From the NCBI GenBank assembly GCA_041390125.1, contig JAWKQN010000018.1:1-64000 (forward strand): a stretch of 64,000 nucleotides of DNA. Direction: 5' to 3'. Origin of the DNA: Gemmatimonadota bacterium. GTDB lineage: Bacteria; Gemmatimonadota; Gemmatimonadetes; Longimicrobiales; Gaopeijiaceae. Below are positions 44,491 through 55,613 of this stretch, one piece after another (position 1 is the stretch's first letter; each line of letters begins with the position of its first letter). Both the position numbers and the translations under genes were made by a program. Under the pieces are notes generated by a model, which was given only the letters and a program-made list of their open reading frames with translations, had not been told where the DNA came from and searched no databases.

Positions 44491-44519
44491 TAGACATACA
44501 TTGCACCGCAATGTATACT
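44491..44519 (+). promoter_or_regulatory. Promoter with perfect PadR-type operator in its spacer
   Basis: TAGACA (44491-44496), a 17-base spacer and TATACT (44514-44519) make a strong sigma70 promoter. The dyad ATACATTGC-ACC-GCAATGTAT (44496-44516) fills the spacer and overlaps both boxes, so a bound PadR dimer would exclude RNA polymerase. Confidence 0.82.
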
Positions 44520-44525
44520 ACCTCT

Positions 44526-44606
44526 ATGCATCGCCCTTTCCGTGCCGGCCGGACCCTGGACCGGTTCCTCGACGCCTCGATCCTGGGCGCCCCCCCCCGT
44601 CCATGA
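44526..44606 (+). CDS. Putative leaderless 26-residue upstream peptide coupled to PadR
   Basis: The ATG at 44526 lies exactly 7 bases after the TATACT box, where transcription should start, so the message could begin with this codon. The frame encodes MHRPFRAGRTLDRFLDASIL and GAPPRP, and its TGA overlaps the PadR ATG as ATGA (44603-44606). This layout is typical of translational coupling. The peptide has no recognisable family, and no ribosome site precedes the PadR ATG itself, which supports a coupling role. It is inferred, not proven. Confidence 0.5.
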   Translation: MHRPFRAGRTLDRFLDASILGAPPRP

Positions 44607-44983
44607 GCATCAACAAGGACCTGGTGGCGGCCTCCTCCACCCCCCTGGTGCTGGCCATCCTGGCCGAAGGGGACAGCTACGGCTACGCCATCCTCCAACG
44701 GGTGCGGGAGCTGTCCGGTGGGGCGTTGGAATGGACGGACGGGATGCTGTATCCCGTCCTCCACCGATTGGAGCGGGCGGGGTTGATCGAATCCCGGTGG
44801 GAGAAGGCGGACACCGGTCGGAAGCGGAAGTACTACCGGGTCACGCGGGATGGCCTGGAGCAGCTCGACGAAGAACGTCGTCAGTGGCGTGCGGTGGACG
44901 AGGCCCTGCAGCGGGTGTGGTCGGCGATGGTCGGCCTGACGCACGGCGATCGATCGACGCCTCCCCTCCTTCTCCCGGCCTGA
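44603..44983 (+). CDS. PadR family transcriptional regulator (second of three)
   Basis: A 126-residue winged-helix repressor. STPLVLAILAEGDSYGYAILQRVRELSGG, LEWTDGMLYPVLHRLERAGLIESRW and RKRKYYRVTRDGLEQL are the standard PadR helices and wing. The C-terminal helix (EERRQWRAVDEALQRVWSAM) is the dimerisation helix, longer than in the first copy. The palindromic operator just upstream is a probable autoregulatory site. The next gene, a membrane protein with a permease-prefix domain, starts 2 bases after its stop, and these are almost certainly one transcript. Confidence 0.94.
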   Translation: MSINKDLVAASSTPLVLAILAEGDSYGYAILQRVRELSGGALEWTDGMLYPVLHRLERAGLIESRWEKADTGRKRKYYRVTRDGLEQLDEERRQWRAVDEALQRVWSAMVGLTHGDRSTPPLLLPA

Positions 44984-44985
44984 CC

Positions 44986-46392
44986 ATGCCCTCCGATCCG
45001 TCCCCGCCCTCCGCGGACCGCGGCCTCGAGCTCCAGATCGAGGCCTGGCGCGCCCACCTGCGGCGCAGTCGTGCCATCAGCGCCCAGGACGCGACCGAGC
45101 TCGAGGACCACCTCCGCGAACAGATCGACTCGCTCGCCGAACGGGGTCTCGCCGAGGACGAAGCCTTCCTCGTGGCCGTCAAGCGCATCGGGGCCATCGA
45201 CGCGCTGACGCGCGAGTTCGCCCAGGAGCACTCGGATCGGTTGTGGAAGCAGCTCGTCCTGTCCGGCGAAGGTGGTGCCTCCGACACCGAGGGACGGATG
45301 GGCCCCCGCCGCATGTGGGTGGCGCTGGGCCTGGCCGTGGCGGCGGCGGTGGCCATGAAGCTGCCTTCGTTGTTCGGCGTCCCCCTCGATCCGGACGCCG
45401 ATCTCTTCTACCCGCTCCACTTCAGCTTCTTCACCCTGCCGTTCATCGTCGCGTACTTCGCGTGGGAGCGGCCGCTCGGCGCCCGCGCCCGCGCGGGCCT
45501 CGTGGGTGCGTTCCTGGTGGCGGCGCTGCTGGTCAACGCCTACCCGTTCGTCACCGAGGCGGCGCGGCAGCCCGCGGATACGCTGCTCCTGACGGTGTTG
45601 CACCTGCCGATCCTGCTCTGGATGGCCGTGGGCTTCGCCTACGTCGGTGGTCACTGGCGCGGCAACGAGCGCCGCATGGACTTCATCCGCTTCACCGGCG
45701 AGACGTTCATCTACTTCGTCTTGATCGGCCTCGGCGGGGGTGTGCTGATCGGGATGACCTTCGTCCTGTTCGAGGCGATCGGCATCGACGTCGAGCCTGC
45801 CGTGCAGGGCTGGATCCTGCCGTGTGGGATCGCCGGCGCGACGGTGGTGGCGAGCTGGCTGGTGGAGGCGAAGCAGAGCGTCATCGAGAACATGGCGCCC
45901 GTGCTGGCGCGCATCTTCGTGCCGCTGTTCACGCTCGTCCTGCTGGCGTTCGTCGGCACCATGGCGGCGACCGGCCGGGGCATCGACGTGGAGCGCGAGA
46001 TCCTGATCGCCGTGGACCTCCTGCTGGTGGTGGTGTTCGGTTTGCTGCTCTACTCCATCTCCGCGCGCGACCCGGCGGCCCGCCCGGGCCTGCTGGACTG
46101 GATCCAGCTCACACTGGTGGGGACGGCCCTGCTCGTGGACGTCCTCGCGCTGTGGGCGATCGGGGCCCGCATCTCCAGCTTCGGCTCCACCCCCAACCGA
46201 CTCGCCGCCCTGGGGCTGAACGTCCTCCTGCTCGCCAACCTGGCGGGCTCGGCTGTGCTCTATCTGCGGATCCTCCGCGGAGGGGGGCGTATCGACCGGC
46301 TGTGGCAGTGGCAGACCGCCTACCTGTATGCGATCGGCGGATGGGCGGCGATCGTGGCCTTCCTGTTCCCCCTGTTCTTCCGCTTCGCCTGA
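44986..46392 (+). CDS. Membrane protein with permease-prefix domain, PadR partner
   Basis: A 468-residue polytopic membrane protein. The first 90 residues are the soluble 'permease prefix domain 1' (LEDHLREQIDSLAERGLAED, then EAFLVAVKRIGAIDAL) usually found on PadR-linked permeases. About ten hydrophobic helices follow in place of MacB/FtsX modules (for example FFTLPFIVAYFAWERPLGAR and LLLTVLHLPILLWMAVGFAY). That membrane part resembles DUF4153-type proteins. It lies 2 bases after the PadR gene. No transport signature or catalytic motif was recognised, so its action under PadR control is unknown. Confidence 0.82.
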   Translation: MPSDPSPPSADRGLELQIEAWRAHLRRSRAISAQDATELEDHLREQIDSLAERGLAEDEAFLVAVKRIGAIDALTREFAQEHSDRLWKQLVLSGEGGASDTEGRMGPRRMWVALGLAVAAAVAMKLPSLFGVPLDPDADLFYPLHFSFFTLPFIVAYFAWERPLGARARAGLVGAFLVAALLVNAYPFVTEAARQPADTLLLTVLHLPILLWMAVGFAYVGGHWRGNERRMDFIRFTGETFIYFVLIGLGGGVLIGMTFVLFEAIGIDVEPAVQGWILPCGIAGATVVASWLVEAKQSVIENMAPVLARIFVPLFTLVLLAFVGTMAATGRGIDVEREILIAVDLLLVVVFGLLLYSISARDPAARPGLLDWIQLTLVGTALLVDVLALWAIGARISSFGSTPNRLAALGLNVLLLANLAGSAVLYLRILRGGGRIDRLWQWQTAYLYAIGGWAAIVAFLFPLFFRFA

Positions 46393-46443
46393 TCCGTTGA
46401 GCACCGACCTCTAGACGTCCGATGGGGCGGGCGCGGGCACTCT

Positions 46444-46460
46444 ACTTTGACCTGCAAAGT
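46444..46460. promoter_or_regulatory. Inverted repeat before the ABC ATPase gene
   Basis: ACTTTG (46444-46449), 5-base spacer, CAAAGT (46455-46460), a perfect dyad 15 bases ahead of the ABC ATPase start. It is AT-rich against the background and could be a third operator in this cluster, but its sequence differs from the other two dyads and no clear -10 box follows. Confidence 0.5.
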
Positions 46461-46474
46461 GGTTTGAGACAATC

Positions 46475-47448
<974 letters not shown>

Positions 47449-47452
<4 letters not shown>

Positions 47453-50400
47453 AGACCGCCGGCGTCCTCACGTTCGAGCTGTCCCATCAGCTCCGCCGCG
47501 CCTGGTACTGGGGCATCCTGACGGTGCTGCTGGTCGTGGCGTTCCTGCTCACGCGCGACGCCTCGCTGTCCGAGGCGCTGCGCGAGGACTTCTTCGCCAA
47601 CTCCCCGTTCGCGATCGCCAAGGTCACGGTGGTCGCCGGCCTGCTCTGGCTGGTCGCGGCCGCCGCGGTCGCGGGTGAGGCGGGGGCGCGCGACGCCGCC
47701 ACGGGTCTGCACCCCCTGGTCTACACGACACCGGTACGGAAGTGGGAGTATCTCGGCGGACGCTTCCTCGCGGCCTTCCTGCTCAACGCGCTCCTGCTGG
47801 CGGCCGTGCAGGTGGGAGCGTTGCTCGCGCTCTACGGGCCCGGGATGGATCCGCAAGCGCTCGGGCCGTTCCGCGCCGCGGCGTTCCTGACCAACTACGC
47901 CTTCTTGTCGCTGCCGAGCGCGTTCTTCGCCACCGCGATCCAGTTCGGTCTGGCGGTGGCCAGCCGGCGCCCCACCTCCGCCTACGTCGGCAGCTTCCTG
48001 CTGGTCTTCATGGGGTTCTTCGTGGCGGCACTGCTGCTCTTCAATCGCGGGTGGGGCGTGCTGCTGGACCCGGTCGGCATCCGCTTCGTGCTGGACGAGA
48101 TGTCGCACGACTGGACGTCCTACGAGAAGAGCTGGCGGGTGGTGGCCCTGGAGGGAACGGTGCTCGCCAACCGCCTCGTGTGGACGGGCGTCGGTGCGCT
48201 CACGCTGCTCCTGACCTGGCTGCGCTTCGACTTCGCCCACCCGGGTGGTCGGCGTGTCCGGTGGTGGCGGCGCTCGCGCGGAGCGGGCGGGCTCGAGCAG
48301 GAGCCTCGGTGGGCGGCAGCAGCTCCCGCCGCGGCCGTGCCGGTCGTTGCGCGCACGTTCGGTCCCGCCCTGCAGGCACGTCAGGCGGTGGCCATCGCGT
48401 GGCAGTCCTTCCGCTGGCTCGCCGGCACCTGGCCCGGTCGGATCTTCCTGGGTGTGGTGCCCCTCCTGACCGTGCTCGTGGTCGTGGATCAGATGACCCG
48501 CTTCGACGCGCAGCTCGTGCCCACGACGGCGCTCATCCTGCGTGAGCTGACCGGTCCCCTGTCGGACCAGCTGAGTCGATGGGTCTTCGTGCCGTTCCTC
48601 ATCGTGTTCTTCGCGGGCGAGCTGATCTGGCGGGAGCGCGACGCAGGGTTGGGGGAGATCACCGACGTACTACCGGGTTCGGAGTGGATCCCGCTGCTCG
48701 GCAAGGTGTCGGGTCTGGGGTTGCTGCTCGTGGTATTCACGGGATCGATCGGTGTTGCGGGTCTCGTCGCCCAACTGCTCCTGGGGTACCGCGATCTCGA
48801 CCCCGGCCTCCTGTTCGGCGTCCTCTACGGACTCCAGCTCCCCGAGTACCTGCTGTTCGTGCCGCTCGCCTTCACCGCGCACGTGGTGGCCAACCAGAAG
48901 TACGTAGGCCACCTCCTGGGCGTGCTCGGCTACACCGTCATCGTCCTGGCGCCCCTGCTGGGCCTGGAGCACGGTCTGCTGATCTATGGGGCGTCGCCGG
49001 CCTGGTCGTATACGGCCATGCGCGGCTTCGGGCCGTCCCTCCTGCCGTGGCTGTCCTTCAAGCTGTACTGGCTGGGCTGGGCGCTGCTCCTACTGGTCGT
49101 GGCCCGCCTCTTCTGGGCGCGCGGCCTCACGGACGGGTTCGCAGAGCGGTGGCGGGCTGCGCGGCACCGTGTCACGGCCTCCACGGCCGGGGTGGCGGGG
49201 CTGGCGGGGGCCGTCGTCCTCGGGCTGGGTGGCTTCGTCTTCTACAACACCAACATCCTCCACGACTACCGGAGCTCGGACGCCCTGACGTCCCTGCGCG
49301 CCGACTACGAACGGCGCTACCGCCGCTACGCGGGCACGCCTCATCCCGACCTGGTGGCCGCGGATCTGCGCATCGAGATCCATCCGGAGCAGGGCGCTGC
49401 GGACATCGAGGGCGCCTACCGCCTCGAGAATCGCACCGGGCATCCGATCGACACGATCCACGTCGCGCTGGTGGCCGGTCAGGAGGAGCAGCGACTGTCC
49501 TTCGACCGCGCGGCGCTACACGTGGCGTCCGGCGGCGAAGAGCTCCTGCACCGCCTCTACGCGCTCTCCGATCCGCTGCAGCCTGGTGAGGCGCTGCGGC
49601 TGGAGTTCACGGCCCGGATCGCTCGGCACGGGTTCCGCGAGAGTGGCGCCGAGGACGCGGTGACGGAGCGCGCCAGCTTCTTCGAGATCCGCTCCTGGCT
49701 GCCCGCGATCGGCTATCGACCGGAACGCGAGCTCACCAGCGCCGCCGATCGTCGCGCCCACGGGCTGCCGCCCCGTCCCCTCATCCCGTCGCTCGAGGAC
49801 GCCGATGCCACCTGGGGCTCCGGCGACGGTGTGCGCTTCTCGGCGGTCGTGGGGACCTCGGCCGGTCAGACCGCAGTGGCACCCGGTGCGCTCCAGCAAC
49901 GCTGGACGGAAGGGGATCGCAGCTACGCCCGCTTCGAGACGGACGGCCCCATCGGAACCGAGTGGGCCATCGCCTCTGCCCCGTACGACGTCCGGGACGT
50001 GCGCTGGGAGGACCCCGCGGGCTCAGGCCGAAGTGTCGATATCCGTCTCTACCATCATCCGGCCCATGCGGCGGGCGTGGAGCGGATCCTCCACGGTGTG
50101 CGTGCATCGCTCGACTACATGAGCGGCGAGTACGGTCCCTATCCGTACGGCCACCTCACGTTCCTGGAGCGCCCCGGCAACGGGGTGGGCATGCACTCCG
50201 ATCCGAGCCTGATCACGTATCTCGAGGGCGCAGCCCTCCTCGGCCGCGACTACGATCCGGAACGGCTGGACCTGCCGTTCGCGGTGGTGGCGCACGAGAT
50301 GGGTCACCAGTGGCACCCGCCGGTCGCCCCGGTGGAGGGCGTGCCGGTCCTGACCGAAGGCGTCGCCTGGTACTACGCGCTGCGCACCGCAGAGCATGCG

Positions 50401-51108
50401 TACGGCGACCAGGTGCGGAGCCTGCTCCGCTTCATGCGGCTGCCCTACCCGCACAAGCCGATCCGGCGTGGCGAACCGCTCCTGCGCGGGGTGGATCCCT
50501 ACATGGCGTATCGCCGTGGCCCGTTCGCGCTCCACGCGCTGGAGCAGCACGCCGGTGGAGAGGCCGTCAACACGGCCCTGCGTCGGGTGCTGGAGCGGCA
50601 TCGGGAGGCGGGAGCCCCACCCGCGACCATGCTCGACCTGTACCGGGAACTGGAAGCGGTCACGCCCGACTCGCTCAGGGGCCTGCTCCACGATCTCTTC
50701 GAGGTCAACACCTTCTGGGAGTTCAAGACGGAGCGACCGACGGCCGAGCCCGTCGGAGACGGGACGTGGCGGGTCACCATCCCGGTGCAGGCGCTGAAGA
50801 CCGTGGTGGATCCGACGGGCGAGGAGACCGAGATCGAGCTCGACCAATGGGTGGAGGTGGGCGTGTACGGCCCGCGCGAGCGGGGGGAGCGGGAGCTGAG
50901 CCGTCCGCTGTACGAGGCGCGACACCGCATCCGGTCCGGGGAGCAGACCCTCACGGTCACGGTGGCATCCCGCCCCGTCCTGGCGGGCGTCGACCCCCAC
51001 CACGTGCTCGATTGGGTGGAGAACGAGGACGACGACAACCTGGACGAGGTGCGCGTGGACGCGCCGCCTCCGAGGGTCGGCAGCGGTGAGGGTCGCTCCG
51101 GGGGGTAG
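47449..51108 (+). CDS. ABC-2 permease fused to an M1-family zinc peptidase
   Basis: A 1219-residue fusion. Residues 1-560 hold about twelve helices in two ABC-2-like sets (start ELSHQLRRAWYWGILTVLLVV; second set from GRIFLGVVPLLTVLVVVDQM). A helix near residue 585 leads to an extracytoplasmic half: an immunoglobulin-like domain, then an M1 aminopeptidase core with the zinc site HEMGHQW near residue 949 and the third ligand in VLTEGVAWYYAL. The substrate-recognition GAMEN motif of true aminopeptidases is not intact (the corresponding region reads GNGVGMHSDP), so cleavage specificity is unclear. The ATPase gene precedes it with an ATGA overlap. Known in Bacteroidota and Gemmatimonadota but functionally uncharacterised. 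Confidence 0.93.
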
Positions 51109-51227
51109 CGACCACGCTGGGATCGCCCTTGCCGCGCGCGCTACCGCTCCGGACCTTGGGGGAAGGCCGGTCCCTCCGCCACGGAGTGCGTCCGGACCCT
51201 CGGACTTCGATACGCGGAGCGACTCGC

Positions 51228-53000
51228 ATGGGACGCATGGCCGGATCCATCCTCGTGGGCGGGTTGCTGCTGTCCGGTTGCGGCTCTCCGGCCTCGCTTC
51301 CCTCCACCCCGCCGCCCGACATGGGCCGACGCGTCGTCGCCGAGCACGGTGCCGTGTCGTCCGCGAGTCCGTTCGCCAGCGAGGCCGGCGTGGAGATCCT
51401 GCGCGCGGGCGGCAATGCCATCGACGCCGCGGTGGCCACGGCCTTCGCCATCGGAGTGGTCGAACCGCAGATGTCCGGCGTCGGCGGAAGCGGCGCCATG
51501 ACCGTGTGGCTCCAGGGCGAGGGGCGCGCCGAATACCTCGACTTCTACGCGGCCCAGAACGCGGACACCTGGGCAGATGCGTTCGCATCCGGAGACGTGC
51601 CCGCCGAGCGCACCGGTCCGACCGATCTGCGGATCGTGGGCATTCCCGGTGGCGTCGCCGGGCTCCTGGCCGCGCACGAGCGCTTCGGCCGCCTTCCCCG
51701 CGAACAGGTGCTGGCCCCGGCGATCCGGTTGGCCGAGCAGGGCTTCCCGGTCAACCAGGTCCTGGCCGAGTTCATCCTGGGCTCGGAGCAGAAGGTCTCG
51801 CGCTTCCCCGATTCGAGGGCGCTGCTGTGGCCGGGCGGTGAGGCGTTGGCGCCGGGGGACCGCTTCCGCAACCCGGAGCTCGGCGGGGTCCTGCGTCGCA
51901 TCGCGGAGTCGGGCGCGGACGGATTCTACCGCGGCGAGACGGCGCGCCGGATCGTCGAGGTCCTCAACGCCCACGGCAATCCGGCCACGCTGGCGGACCT
52001 CGCGGGCTACGAGGTCCAATGGGAGCGCCCCGTGTGTGCCACCTATCGCGGCCGCGTCCTCCTGTCCGCGCCTCCGCCCCAGAGCGGTGCCAACGTGCTC
52101 GAGGTGCTCAAGCTGGTCGAGCCGCACGATCTGCCGGCCCTGGGGCTGCCGACGCATTCGGCGCGGGCGCTCGACGTGCTGGCGTCCGCGCTGCGCGTGG
52201 GGACGGCGGACAATCGCGGAAACGGTGACCCCAACTGGGAACCCATGGCAGCGGCCGGCCGCGTGTCCGAAGCGTACATCCGCGAGCGATCGGCGTTGGT
52301 GGGCAGCGGCCGCGTGGTCTCGCCCGTGCCGGCGGGAGATGCGCTGCGCTACGAGTCGGACGCGGCGCCCGCAGCGTGTGCTGCATTCGCGCCCTACGGG
52401 CCCACGCCGCGGATTCCCGGCGTCACGTCCTCCGGGGGGGCGTCCGAGGACGCCGCGCACGGCGAGACCACACACATCTCCGTGGTGGACGACGCCGGGA
52501 ACGCTGTCGCGCTGACCCAGACCAACAGCACGGTGTTCGGCTCCGGCGCCAGCGTGCTGGGCTTCTTCCTCAACGACTCCGGGTTCCAGTTCACGCCGGA
52601 GACGGTGGGCGCGCCGTCGCTTTCGCGCTGGCGCACCCGCTCGACGACGATCTCCCCCACCGTGGTGCTGAAGGACGGGCGTGTGGAGATGGTGGTGGGC
52701 GCACCGGGGGGCGGGTTGATCCAGCCCACCGTCGCCCAGACCATGGTCTACGTGCTGGACTACGGCATGGACCCGCTGGAGGCGGTGCGCATGCCGCGTC
52801 TGTTCGCGGATCCTGGCTCTGCCGAGGTGCAGATGGAGACGGGATTCACCGCCACGGCCCTGGAAGAGGCACGCGCGATGGGGTGGGAGCCCACGGCGCT
52901 TTCCCCGGGCTACGCGCGCATCTACATGATCGTGCGCCGCGGGGACCGTTGGGTGGCCGTGGCCGATCCGCGTCACAACGGCGAGCCGCGGGGCTACTAG
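51228..53000 (+). CDS. ggt: Gamma-glutamyltransferase (exported lipoprotein form)
   Basis: A 590-residue precursor of an autoprocessed Ntn-hydrolase. It cleaves gamma-glutamyl bonds, for example in glutathione, in the periplasm. The ATG at 51228 has GGAGC upstream and opens a lipoprotein signal ending LLLSGCGS. The N-terminal core reads GGNAIDAAVATAFAIGVVEP and GVGGSGAMTVWL. The autoprocessing site is the TTHISVVD segment, whose Thr415 should be the nucleophile. The late GGGLIQPTVAQ motif is also as in the family. The sequence before Thr is Glu-Thr rather than the common Gly-Thr, a minor oddity. It is convergent with the GAF protein gene 27 bases away. Confidence 0.94.
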   Translation: MGRMAGSILVGGLLLSGCGSPASLPSTPPPDMGRRVVAEHGAVSSASPFASEAGVEILRAGGNAIDAAVATAFAIGVVEPQMSGVGGSGAMTVWLQGEGRAEYLDFYAAQNADTWADAFASGDVPAERTGPTDLRIVGIPGGVAGLLAAHERFGRLPREQVLAPAIRLAEQGFPVNQVLAEFILGSEQKVSRFPDSRALLWPGGEALAPGDRFRNPELGGVLRRIAESGADGFYRGETARRIVEVLNAHGNPATLADLAGYEVQWERPVCATYRGRVLLSAPPPQSGANVLEVLKLVEPHDLPALGLPTHSARALDVLASALRVGTADNRGNGDPNWEPMAAAGRVSEAYIRERSALVGSGRVVSPVPAGDALRYESDAAPAACAAFAPYGPTPRIPGVTSSGGASEDAAHGETTHISVVDDAGNAVALTQTNSTVFGSGASVLGFFLNDSGFQFTPETVGAPSLSRWRTRSTTISPTVVLKDGRVEMVVGAPGGGLIQPTVAQTMVYVLDYGMDPLEAVRMPRLFADPGSAEVQMETGFTATALEEARAMGWEPTALSPGYARIYMIVRRGDRWVAVADPRHNGEPRGY

Positions 53001-53027
53001 ACGCGCGCGAGCCGGCGGATCGCGGCG

Positions 53028-55388
53028 CTACGCTCCACGATCCGGAGTGCCTGGCGTGAGGGCGTCCTGGACGCGCACACCCGCGGGCTCGGGGGCGATG
53101 GCGACCCGCATCCCCTTCAGGCCCGGAACGCCCTGCACGTCCTCCAGGGCCAGCTGCTCGACGTCGCCCTGGAAGAACCCGTCGGCGGTGAGGTACTCGA
53201 GGTGTCGCCGGTAGAGCTGGCCTTCGTGCGCGTGGGAGTAGACGATGGCCACCGTCCCGGGCTGTGTCAGCCGCTCACCCGAGCGCGTGCGGACCTTGTC
53301 GATCCGCTTCTTCACCAGCTCGTGGGTGTTGTAGGCGCCATCTACATCGAAGCGCTTCTCATCCACGCGGAAGCGGATGGTCAGCGGTTGATCCTGCGCG
53401 AGGATGAGGTGGGTGGCGGGAAGATCCATGGGAAGCTGTGGACGCAGGCGCTGCAGCTCCCATTCGATCCTGCAGGCGAGCTGGAGCTGCCACAGACGCA
53501 GGTTCTGCAGGTAGAGCCGCGTGAAGCCGCCGTCGGGCGACAGCGAGTCGCCCACGTACACGTTGTAGTCCACCCCATCCGTCTTGAACCGCTCGAAGTA
53601 GTGCGGGAACGCTTCCTGGGCGCTGAGCTGCTCACGATCGATGACGGCGCAGATCGCCTCGTTGAAACGGGCCACGCTCGCCTCGAACTCGCGGCGGGCG
53701 CCGTAGACGATCCCGAGTTGGGGATCGAGGGCCTCGCGATAGGCCGCCACGGAGGACGCCAGGGCGCCGTTCGCGGCGCTCAGCCGATCCATCAGCGGCT
53801 CGACCTCGGCTCCGAGGAAGCGGACCACCTCGTCCTCATCCTCCACGAGGGTTCCCTCGCCGACCCGTTCCTCCAGGCGATCGAGGCGGTGCGCGAGCTC
53901 CCGTAGCACGGGGAGGGGTCGGTCGCGGCCGGCTCCGTCCACCACGGCGCGGGCCAGTCGGATCTGCGTCGTCAGATCGGTGCGCGCGCACACCTGACGA
54001 GCATCCGACGAGTTGCGGATGTCCGTCAGCCCGTACAGCGGATACACGTCGGGGAAGACGATCGCGTCGAGCTCGGGGTCCTCTTCGGAGCCCGCATCCA
54101 GCAGCTTGAGCGCGGCGCTGCGGAAGCGCCACTCCACCGCCGGGTGGATGGCGGTGTAGCGTCGCTTGATGATGGCTTGCAGCCGATCCTCGCGTTCGTC
54201 GAGGGCGCGCTGGAGCGCGATGGCGAAAGCCGGCAGGACCGACTTGAGCTGCAACGCCCGGTAGGCATCCACCGCCCCGGCCTGCGGGGACCCCAGCTCC
54301 AGGAGCCCGACCATCCGGTCGTCGACGAAGAGGGGAAGCAGGGCGAGGCTCCGGATCCCGCGCTCCAGCAGCCCGGCCTCGTAGCGGGTGCGATGCCCGC
54401 ACGAACCCAGATCGCGGAAGACACGCACTTCGCGTGAGCCCAGCGTGGCCGCGTAGGTCGATGCGTCCCGATGCGGGCAGTCGGGCGCCCGTCCGTCCGC
54501 CAGCAGCAGGCTCCGACCGACCGGAATGGCCGTGTCCATCCGGTCCATGCCCACCCCGCGATCGAGCCCGATCAGGCCGATCTCCAGGTCCGGCTCCCGC
54601 AGGAGCGTCCGGATGTGGGTCTGCGGCTCCTCGAGACCCGCCCCTGGCGTGAGCGCGTACCGCGCCAGCAGCGCCTCCTTGAGTCGCGAGCTGGCCTCCG
54701 GCCAGGTCACGTCCAGCGCCTGGCTGACGCCGAGGCCGCGGAACTGGAACCGTTCGGGGGGCAACCATCGGGTCCACCCGTCGAGGTCGAGAGGGTCGCC
54801 CAGCAGCGCCTCCAGCGCCTCGGGCGTGAGTGGCGGTGGGGGCCCGTCCGGGACCACCTCCAGGAAGCAGTTGTCCCAGGCCATCTGGAAGTGGCGCTCC
54901 AACCGGGTGTCGGGATCCTGGACGGTTACGACCAGGGCCGGCTTGAAGCGGGGATCGAGGCCATACACCTGACCCAGGACGAACTCGTAGGCCGTCATGA
55001 GCTGACCGCGGCGGATGAGGTCGGGCTCGTAGTAGGAGCGGTTGAAGAGCACGTCCTGACTGAACACGCCCAGCCGCTGCGCCTCGGGCGTCACGAAGAT
55101 GGGCTCGAAGCGGAACGGCTCGGCCGCGGCACCGAGGGTACCGTGTTCCTGCGCCGGGAAGGCCGCGAGCAGCAGCTGGCGCAGCAGATCGGGGTGACGA
55201 AGGGCGGCCGCGGGGTCCACGGCGGGTCCCCGCAGCTCGGGCGCGTCGTCGAGGCGCCGCAGGATCTGCGCGGCCAGCGGCGCCCACGGTGACTCCGCGC
55301 GGCGTGCCGCATCCGCCCAGAACCGGATGGGGCCCTCGAGGCTCAGCGAGGTCCGGAACGGGAAGCCTGCGTCCCAGGAGGTGCTCAT
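53028..55388 (-). CDS. Large GAF-domain protein of unknown function
   Basis: A 786-residue cytoplasmic protein. The ATG at 55388 has GAGG upstream; a TTG at 55400 is possible. The central region (about residues 290-410) has GAF-domain features: GRSLLLADGRAPDCPHRDAS, then RSLALLPLFVDDRMVGLLELGS. It is followed by a long helical linker (ALDEREDRLQAIIKRRYTAI) and a C-terminal half rich in charged helices with no known domain. The N-terminal third includes a beta-rich block (FEPIFVTPEAQRLGVFSQDV). No kinase, cyclase or DNA-binding output domain is visible. It starts divergently from the Ser/Thr kinase gene, so a signalling link is possible but not shown. Confidence 0.72.
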   Translation of the reverse strand: MSTSWDAGFPFRTSLSLEGPIRFWADAARRAESPWAPLAAQILRRLDDAPELRGPAVDPAAALRHPDLLRQLLLAAFPAQEHGTLGAAAEPFRFEPIFVTPEAQRLGVFSQDVLFNRSYYEPDLIRRGQLMTAYEFVLGQVYGLDPRFKPALVVTVQDPDTRLERHFQMAWDNCFLEVVPDGPPPPLTPEALEALLGDPLDLDGWTRWLPPERFQFRGLGVSQALDVTWPEASSRLKEALLARYALTPGAGLEEPQTHIRTLLREPDLEIGLIGLDRGVGMDRMDTAIPVGRSLLLADGRAPDCPHRDASTYAATLGSREVRVFRDLGSCGHRTRYEAGLLERGIRSLALLPLFVDDRMVGLLELGSPQAGAVDAYRALQLKSVLPAFAIALQRALDEREDRLQAIIKRRYTAIHPAVEWRFRSAALKLLDAGSEEDPELDAIVFPDVYPLYGLTDIRNSSDARQVCARTDLTTQIRLARAVVDGAGRDRPLPVLRELAHRLDRLEERVGEGTLVEDEDEVVRFLGAEVEPLMDRLSAANGALASSVAAYREALDPQLGIVYGARREFEASVARFNEAICAVIDREQLSAQEAFPHYFERFKTDGVDYNVYVGDSLSPDGGFTRLYLQNLRLWQLQLACRIEWELQRLRPQLPMDLPATHLILAQDQPLTIRFRVDEKRFDVDGAYNTHELVKKRIDKVRTRSGERLTQPGTVAIVYSHAHEGQLYRRHLEYLTADGFFQGDVEQLALEDVQGVPGLKGMRVAIAPEPAGVRVQDALTPGTPDRGA

Positions 55389-55613
55389 ACCGATCCTCAA
55401 GCCGTCGGGGGCGCGTTGGGTTCCACGCTGCGGTGCGTGCGGATCCTGGTCAAGGCGGAGGCGGGCCGGGACGGCGCGCAGCAGGGGTCCGGGAGCGCGG
55501 TGGCGCGCCGTGGCGGAGCCTGGATCCGGTCACCGGCCCCGATCCCGCCGTGGCGGTGGCCGCGTGCCGCCCTGCTCGCTACCCTACCGCTCCCCCCATC
55601 TCGCGAGGCATCC

